Source: an uncultured Deferribacteraceae bacterium
Lineage (GTDB): Bacteria > Chrysiogenota > Deferribacteres > Deferribacterales > Mucispirillaceae
Direction of reading: 5' to 3'
DNA length: 27,721 bases
Assembly (NCBI GenBank): GCA_947039055.1
Contig: CAMQYB010000002.1
Span: 1 to 27,721 of the forward strand
Positions 23,397 to 27,721 of this stretch are shown here, piece by piece. The position numbers were made by a program, and so were the translations under genes. How positions within the stretch are numbered: the first letter of the stretch is position 1; every line of letters starts with the position of its first letter. Under the pieces are notes generated by a model. That model was not told the DNA's origin. It saw only the letters and a list, made by a program, of their open reading frames with translations, and made no database searches.

Positions 23397-24450
23397 AGAT
23401 CCAAAAAATTCAAATGATTATAAATCATCAGGCGTAGATATTAATGAGGGCAACAGGTTTGTATCATTAATTAAAGATTCTGTATCAAAATCAAATATCA
23501 ATGGTGTCATTGGTGGCATAGGTGGTTTCGCAGGATTATTTTCACTAGGTGAATTTAAGTCTATGGTTGAACCTGTGTTAGTTTCAGGCACTGATGGCGT
23601 TGGCACAAAACTTAAAATAGCAATTGACTCTAAAATATACGATACCGTAGGCATCGATCTTGTTGCGATGTGCGTAAACGATATTATGGTTATCGGTGCA
23701 AAACCGTTATTTTTTCTTGATTATATAGGTGTTGGCAAACTTGTTCCTGAAAGCATGAAGTCTATTGTTGATGGAATAACTGCTGGGTGTATCGAGTCTG
23801 AGATGGCGTTATTAGGTGGTGAAACTGCTGAGATGCCTGGAATGTATAAAGGCGATGATTTTGATCTTGCAGGTTTTGCAGTTGGCATTGTTGATAGAGA
23901 GAAGATGATTGACGGCACAAAAATAAATATTGGCGATCGTCTAATAGGTATAGGTTCATCTGGTTTTCATAGCAATGGATTTTCATTAATTCGTAAAGTG
24001 TTATTAGATAACTTAAAACTTCCACTTGATACAAAAGATTTTGTAGATGGCAAAACTTTAGCTGAGGCGTTACTTATTCCGACTAAATTATACGTTAAAC
24101 TTGTAGGATCACTTCTTTCATCAAATGTGAAAATCAATGGAATGGTACATATTACAGGTGGCGGATTTTATGAAAATATCCCTAGAGTTTTAGCTGATAA
24201 TTTATCAGTAAAAATTGATCCAAGCAAAATAGCCTTACCAGATGTATATAAGAAATTTTTATCAATCACAGATATCGCAAGCAGAGAATTATATACTGTT
24301 TTCAATATGGGTGTAGGATACATTATTATAACGGATGAAAAAAGCAGTAAAGATGTTATCGAGCAGGCGAGATCTTTAGGTTATACAGCGTCAGATATAG
24401 GCGAAGTTATAGCAGGTGATAAACAAGTTCATATAGAAGGAATTGATTAA
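23389..24450 (+). CDS. purM: phosphoribosylformylglycinamidine cyclo-ligase (AIR synthetase)
   Basis: 353 residues, normal length. It closes the imidazole ring in purine synthesis. Motifs seen: SGTDGVGTKLK (66-76), DLVAMCVNDIMVIGAKPLFFLDY, GGETAEMPGMY, SGFHSNGFSLIRK, and HITGGGFYENIPR. Its ATG lies inside the last codons of the receiver gene (eight shared bases), so translation is coupled and the start is fixed. purN follows. Confidence 0.98.
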   Translation: MCKDPKNSNDYKSSGVDINEGNRFVSLIKDSVSKSNINGVIGGIGGFAGLFSLGEFKSMVEPVLVSGTDGVGTKLKIAIDSKIYDTVGIDLVAMCVNDIMVIGAKPLFFLDYIGVGKLVPESMKSIVDGITAGCIESEMALLGGETAEMPGMYKGDDFDLAGFAVGIVDREKMIDGTKINIGDRLIGIGSSGFHSNGFSLIRKVLLDNLKLPLDTKDFVDGKTLAEALLIPTKLYVKLVGSLLSSNVKINGMVHITGGGFYENIPRVLADNLSVKIDPSKIALPDVYKKFLSITDIASRELYTVFNMGVGYIIITDEKSSKDVIEQARSLGYTASDIGEVIAGDKQVHIEGID

Positions 24451-24454
24451 TAGT

Positions 24455-25063
24455 ATGAAAAAACGATTAGCTATTTTCTTATCAGGTAGAGGTTCAAACT
24501 TTATAAATATCCATAAAAATATTTTATCAGGTAAGATTACAAACGCAGAAATTGTTTTAGTCTTTTCAAATAATAATGATGCTGAAGGTATTGTTTACGC
24601 AAAGAGCAATAATCTACCAACGCTAATTATGGATCACAAAAAGTTTGATGATAGAAAAAAGTTTGATCAAGCGATTGTTGATGAACTTAGTTCGTATAAC
24701 ATAGATCTAATATGTTTAGCAGGATATATGCGTATCGTGTCAGAGATAATTATTGATAGTTACGATAATAAAGTTATCAATATTCATCCGTCTCTTCTTC
24801 CATCATTCAAAGGTATGAATGCACAACAACAGGCGATAGATTACGGAGTTAGATACGCTGGTTGCACAGTTCATTTTGTGGATCAAGGCGTTGATACTGG
24901 TAAAATTATTTTACAAGATGTTGTTGACGTCGGTTCAGATGATGATGCGAGTTCACTATCTGCAAAGATATTAGCTAGAGAGCATATATTATATTGTAAA
25001 GCGATAGATTTATTTTGTAATGACAAGTTATGTGTCGTTGATGATAAAGTTATTATAGGATAG
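24455..25063 (+). CDS. purN: phosphoribosylglycinamide formyltransferase
   Basis: 202 residues from the ATG at 24455; a TTG at 24443 would be too close to the AAGGAA at 24437-24442 to serve. It transfers a formyl group from 10-formyl-tetrahydrofolate to glycinamide ribonucleotide. N-terminal SGRGSNF binds phosphate. Catalytic Asn109 and His111 are in NIHPSLLPSFKG, and Asp147 lies in QGVDTG. Four bases separate it from the purM stop. I see no clear terminator in the next 140 bases. Confidence 0.97.
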   Translation: MKKRLAIFLSGRGSNFINIHKNILSGKITNAEIVLVFSNNNDAEGIVYAKSNNLPTLIMDHKKFDDRKKFDQAIVDELSSYNIDLICLAGYMRIVSEIIIDSYDNKVINIHPSLLPSFKGMNAQQQAIDYGVRYAGCTVHFVDQGVDTGKIILQDVVDVGSDDDASSLSAKILAREHILYCKAIDLFCNDKLCVVDDKVIIG

Positions 25064-25242
25064 TTTAGGGCAGTAAAGTGTGCATTGTTTGAGTGCATAA
25101 CATAATGATAAAGTGTATATAGTTATGAAGGTAGCTAGTGTGGTTATCTAAATTAGTAGCAAAATTATGATAGTAAAAATTTATAGTATATTTATAGATT
25201 AGGTAGATGATTATTTCTGTTAATATTGAAAGGTGTGGTACG

Positions 25243-26523
25243 ATGTTTTTTACAAGATTTGTTTTTTTAATAGCGACGATTTTATTGGTATCAACATCTT
25301 TAGGTTATTCTAAGGTGTCATTTAAGGAGAGTAAGTTGAAGAACGGAGTAATTCTACAAGAGTTTAAACGAGACTACACTCAAACTGTATCTATAATAGT
25401 ATCAGTTAAGGGTGGAGTATTTAATGAAGATAATAAAAGTAACGGTACGACTAGCTTAATGACGAGATCGTGGTTAAGAAGTAGTAAACTTTTAGATAAA
25501 GCAGAGTTCTATGGTGCAAATATCGGAGCTGGTGTAACACATTATTCAACAGATATTGTTTTCTCAGCACCAACAGATGTAATGCAAGATTTAATGGCTG
25601 ATTACAGTGATTTTATTTTAGATCCAAAAATTGATAAAGATATATTTAAGAGAGAGAAAGATTTTGTAATTGAAGAGATCAAAACAAATTCTGATGATCC
25701 AAACACAGTAGCATCAATTAGGTTTGCAGAAGTTTCTAACAAAGGGTTACCGTACGCTATGCAAACATCGGGTACAGTTAAGATCGTTAAGGGATTATCT
25801 TATGATGATATTTTAAATAGCAGAAAAGAGTTGATGAAAAACTCAGAGATAGTTGTAACGTTAGTTGGAAATTATAATGATAAGATAGTTAAAGAGCTTA
25901 AAGAAATTTTATCTAAGATCGACTCAACAGGCAAGTATGAATATAAATATGATGCAAGTGGACTTGAGTTTATAGATAGTAAGATTGAAGATAATGATAC
26001 AAGAATAAAACAGGCTAAGTTATATATAGCGTATAAAGCCCCAGCTGTTGCAGATAAAAATTATGTTGCTACAAAAGTTTTAACAGAACTTTTAGGTGGC
26101 GGAATGAGTTCAAGATATTTTACTGAAATTAGAAAAAATTTAGGGTTTGCGTATTCGGTAGGAGCAGGTTATCCCTCAAGAATATGTGAGTCAAGATTTA
26201 TAGTTATGGCAGGGTTAGAGTATAAAAATATCAAGAAAGCGATTGAAAAAATTGATGAGATACATTTGAACTTAGCAAAAACAGTAACAGATGAAGAGGT
26301 AGAAAAAGCGAAAAATGCGTTATTAGGATCGCTACTTATATCGTCTCAAACAAATTCTGATATAGCGAGAAATAGATCGTTTTATAATGTTTTATTAAAT
26401 AGTAAAGACGGGTACGAAAAGTTTCTTGAAGAAGTTAAAAAGATCAATAAAAAAGATATATTAGAAGCTGCAAAAATCTTACAAAAAGATAGAGTTATTT
26501 ATATTTTAAAACCGTCTAAATAG
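25243..26523 (+). CDS. M16-family peptidase-like protein without the zinc motif, secreted
   Basis: 426 residues from the ATG at 25243, which has AAAGG about ten bases upstream; the ATG at 25207 is in frame but poorly placed. A signal peptide is visible (MFFTRFVFLIATILLVSTSLGYSK). It has the two-domain M16 fold: the N-terminal half starts KVSFKESKLKNGVILQE and the C-terminal half has LGGGMSSRYFTEIR and LGFAYSVGAGY. The zinc motif HxxEH, expected near residues 69-83, is absent (the text there is GTTSLMTRSWLRSSK). This fits the non-catalytic subunit of M16B pairs, which keeps the Arg/Tyr site for substrate. A catalytic partner is not adjacent. Confidence 0.88.
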   Translation: MFFTRFVFLIATILLVSTSLGYSKVSFKESKLKNGVILQEFKRDYTQTVSIIVSVKGGVFNEDNKSNGTTSLMTRSWLRSSKLLDKAEFYGANIGAGVTHYSTDIVFSAPTDVMQDLMADYSDFILDPKIDKDIFKREKDFVIEEIKTNSDDPNTVASIRFAEVSNKGLPYAMQTSGTVKIVKGLSYDDILNSRKELMKNSEIVVTLVGNYNDKIVKELKEILSKIDSTGKYEYKYDASGLEFIDSKIEDNDTRIKQAKLYIAYKAPAVADKNYVATKVLTELLGGGMSSRYFTEIRKNLGFAYSVGAGYPSRICESRFIVMAGLEYKNIKKAIEKIDEIHLNLAKTVTDEEVEKAKNALLGSLLISSQTNSDIARNRSFYNVLLNSKDGYEKFLEEVKKINKKDILEAAKILQKDRVIYILKPSK

Positions 26524-26608
26524 TTTTTGGTTTGGTGGTGGGTGTATTTAGGTATTGTGGATAATGATACAAGGTTTCTTGTGCCAACTAAAACCGTTTA
26601 AATAGTTT
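26507..26608 (+). repeat. 20-base direct repeat of the end of the M16 gene
   Basis: The last bases of the M16 gene plus its stop (26507-26526) recur at 26589-26608 with one change in 20 (C to T). The copy retains the reading KPxK-stop. The intervening bases hold no gene. A third partial match (AAAACCGT) is in the hairpin further on. Confidence 0.8.
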
Positions 26609-26714
26609 ATTCGGTTGTATGTGAGCTTTTTAAATAGGCTAGTGTATTTTAGATTAACTAGAAAGATCTAAGAGATGATTAGTTAGATAGTATAAAAATT
26701 GTGTAAAATTAGAT

Positions 26715-26777
26715 GATCTATATCTTCAAAACCGTAGAGTTTTATAAACTTGTTTTGATAGGTATAGATCTTTTTTT
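26715..26777 (+). terminator. long-hairpin intrinsic terminator
   Basis: GATCTATATC (26715-26724) pairs with GGTATAGATC (26761-26770), with one G-U. After a one-base bulge TCAAAAC (26726-26732) pairs with GTTTTGA (26752-26758). Inside, AGTTT (26738-26742) pairs with AAACT (26746-26750). Seven T follow (26771-26777). It is about 190 bases past the M16 stop and faces the convergent truA gene. The plus-strand reading is supported by the position of the T-run. Confidence 0.85.
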
Positions 26778-26857
26778 ATAAGCGTTACCTAGTGTTTTAA
26801 AGCTAGAAAATTCGCTAAGCACGAGAGTCAGCAAGTCAGTAAGTTCAATTAAATATA

Positions 26858-27640
26858 TTAAAGCATTCTAATCAATTTTTTCTCATCAACATCAAACAGT
26901 TCATGGTTATAGAAAACTTTTAGTTGATAAAGTCCAGAGGCAGACTCTGTTTTAGCAGCCAATTTTCTATCTTTAGATTCAATTATTTGATCTAGCATAT
27001 CTGGATTTTTAGAGTTAAAATTTATATCTAAAATCGTTCCGATCATAATTCTTATCATGTTATGCAGAAAACCGTTAGCGTTTATTTCTATTAATATTTT
27101 ATCATCAACTATATAAGTGTTAATGAAGTTTATTTTTCTTACACAGCTTTCTTTCTTACTTCTACTCATACAAAATGAGGTAAAATCTTTCTCACCTATA
27201 AATTTATTTAGCGACAATTTTAATAGATCTATATCAATTTTTCTTCTTATCCATAACGCAAGATTTTTATCAATCGTAAGTGGTGCTTCTCTATTAATAA
27301 TTTTATACACATAACTTTTAGATTTAACACCGTATAAGGCACTAAATTCAGGTTCAACATCTTTAATATCAAGCACAACAATATCATCAGGAAGAAAAGC
27401 ATTAATGCCTCTTTTAAGCTTATAACTATCAATATGTTTTTCAGATTTAAAACTCATCACTTGTGAAAGAGCATGCACACCAGCATCCGTTCTTCCAGCA
27501 CCTATTGATTTTATGTTTTCTTGATAGATTTGTGATATAGCTGTTTCAAGAAGATTTTGTATAGATAATTGACTTTTCTGTTTCTGCCAACCTTGATAGT
27601 TTGTACCATTAAATTCAAGCAGAACCGCTTTATTATACAT
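26858..27640 (-). CDS. truA: tRNA pseudouridine synthase A
   Basis: 260 residues from the ATG at 27640; a TTG at 27652 is in frame but is part of the TTGGAA that probably serves as ribosome site. It makes pseudouridine at positions 38-40 of the tRNA anticodon arm. The catalytic Asp52 is in GAGRTDAGVHA, and FNGTNYQGWQKQ is the typical N-terminal motif. The length is normal. It is convergent with the M16 gene, and a candidate leader peptide ends on its start codon. Confidence 0.96.
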   Translation of the reverse strand: MYNKAVLLEFNGTNYQGWQKQKSQLSIQNLLETAISQIYQENIKSIGAGRTDAGVHALSQVMSFKSEKHIDSYKLKRGINAFLPDDIVVLDIKDVEPEFSALYGVKSKSYVYKIINREAPLTIDKNLALWIRRKIDIDLLKLSLNKFIGEKDFTSFCMSRSKKESCVRKINFINTYIVDDKILIEINANGFLHNMIRIMIGTILDINFNSKNPDMLDQIIESKDRKLAAKTESASGLYQLKVFYNHELFDVDEKKLIRML

Positions 27641-27692
27641 TATAAATTCCAATAGCTATGCAAATTGATACAGAGTTTATTTTATTATACAT
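27633..27692 (-). CDS. possible 19-codon leader peptide overlapping the truA start
   Basis: On the minus strand an ATG at 27692 has a good ribosome site (GGAGC, 27702-27698) and runs MYNKINSVSICIAIGIYNV, then stops at 27633. Its final eight bases (ATGTATAA) contain the truA ATG in another frame. Its first four codons, MYNK, and the bases around them repeat the truA start region. It might couple translation into truA, or be a leftover of a duplication. Confidence 0.4.
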   Translation of the reverse strand: MYNKINSVSICIAIGIYNV

Positions 27693-27721
27693 TAGAAGCT
27701 CCATCAATAATATGGCTTAAT

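Noticed and set aside
24443..24454. TTG start for purN
   Set aside because: It directly abuts the AAGGAA ribosome site, whereas the ATG at 24455 is properly spaced and begins the typical purN N-terminus.

Overview
This is a strongly AT-rich bacterial chromosome segment, densely packed with core metabolic genes and containing no rRNA, tRNA, prophage, insertion sequence or CRISPR array that I can see. The gene set combines a biotin-dependent Na+-pumping acyl-CoA decarboxylase, a UbiD-type decarboxylase, RNase J, undecaprenyl-diphosphatase, IspF (non-mevalonate isoprenoids) and a receiver-domain protein whose 'LLVGAF' receiver motif and C-terminal helix recall delta-proteobacterial and Deferribacterota proteins. 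It suggests an anaerobic or fermentative, host-associated or sediment bacterium with a cell wall. A Deferribacterota-like (Mucispirillum-like) origin is my best guess and is only an inference from gene style.

Layout, left half. A DEAD-box RNA helicase runs off the left edge (3-1874, +). Its reading frame extends well upstream of the first ATG through a 42-bp tandem repeat that encodes 14-residue Tyr/Arg/Ser/Gly units. After a leader with a 20-pair RNA hairpin comes a four-gene operon (2038-5618, +) for a methylmalonyl-CoA-decarboxylase-type sodium pump: carboxyltransferase, small membrane subunit, biotin carrier and membrane decarboxylase. It ends at a clear intrinsic terminator. A ubiD-family gene with its own terminator, an unassigned acidic protein and a Gdx/SugE-type SMR exporter follow. 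The exporter is preceded by a leader with mutually exclusive hairpins that looks like a transcription attenuator. Next is a HARE-HTH plus PD-(D/E)XK nuclease-like protein, followed by a non-coding 55-bp tandem array.

Layout, right half. On the minus strand lie a nitronate-monooxygenase-family flavoprotein with a near-consensus promoter and a strong terminator, then a tight leftward operon ispF-rnj-uppP-ftsK (17835 to 12473). A back-to-back pair of identical promoter-like elements separates ispF from a rightward cupin gene. The plus strand continues with ndk, thrC-queA (1-nt overlap), then a promoter and the cluster receiver/Asp-rich protein-purM-purN (8-nt overlap at the first junction). An M16 peptidase-family protein lacking the zinc motif follows, ending near a long hairpin terminator. 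truA on the minus strand closes the window, preceded by a possible 19-codon leader peptide that overlaps its start codon.

How the parts fit: the decarboxylase operon turns decarboxylation energy into a sodium gradient. ispF feeds isoprenoid synthesis and uppP recycles undecaprenyl phosphate, beside ftsK for chromosome segregation. purM and purN are two steps of purine synthesis. I see no multi-gene defence island. The most original signals are the low-complexity tails on both sides of the helicase core, the attenuator-like leader before the exporter, the giant Asp-rich linker in the receiver protein, the 55-bp array and the truA leader peptide.
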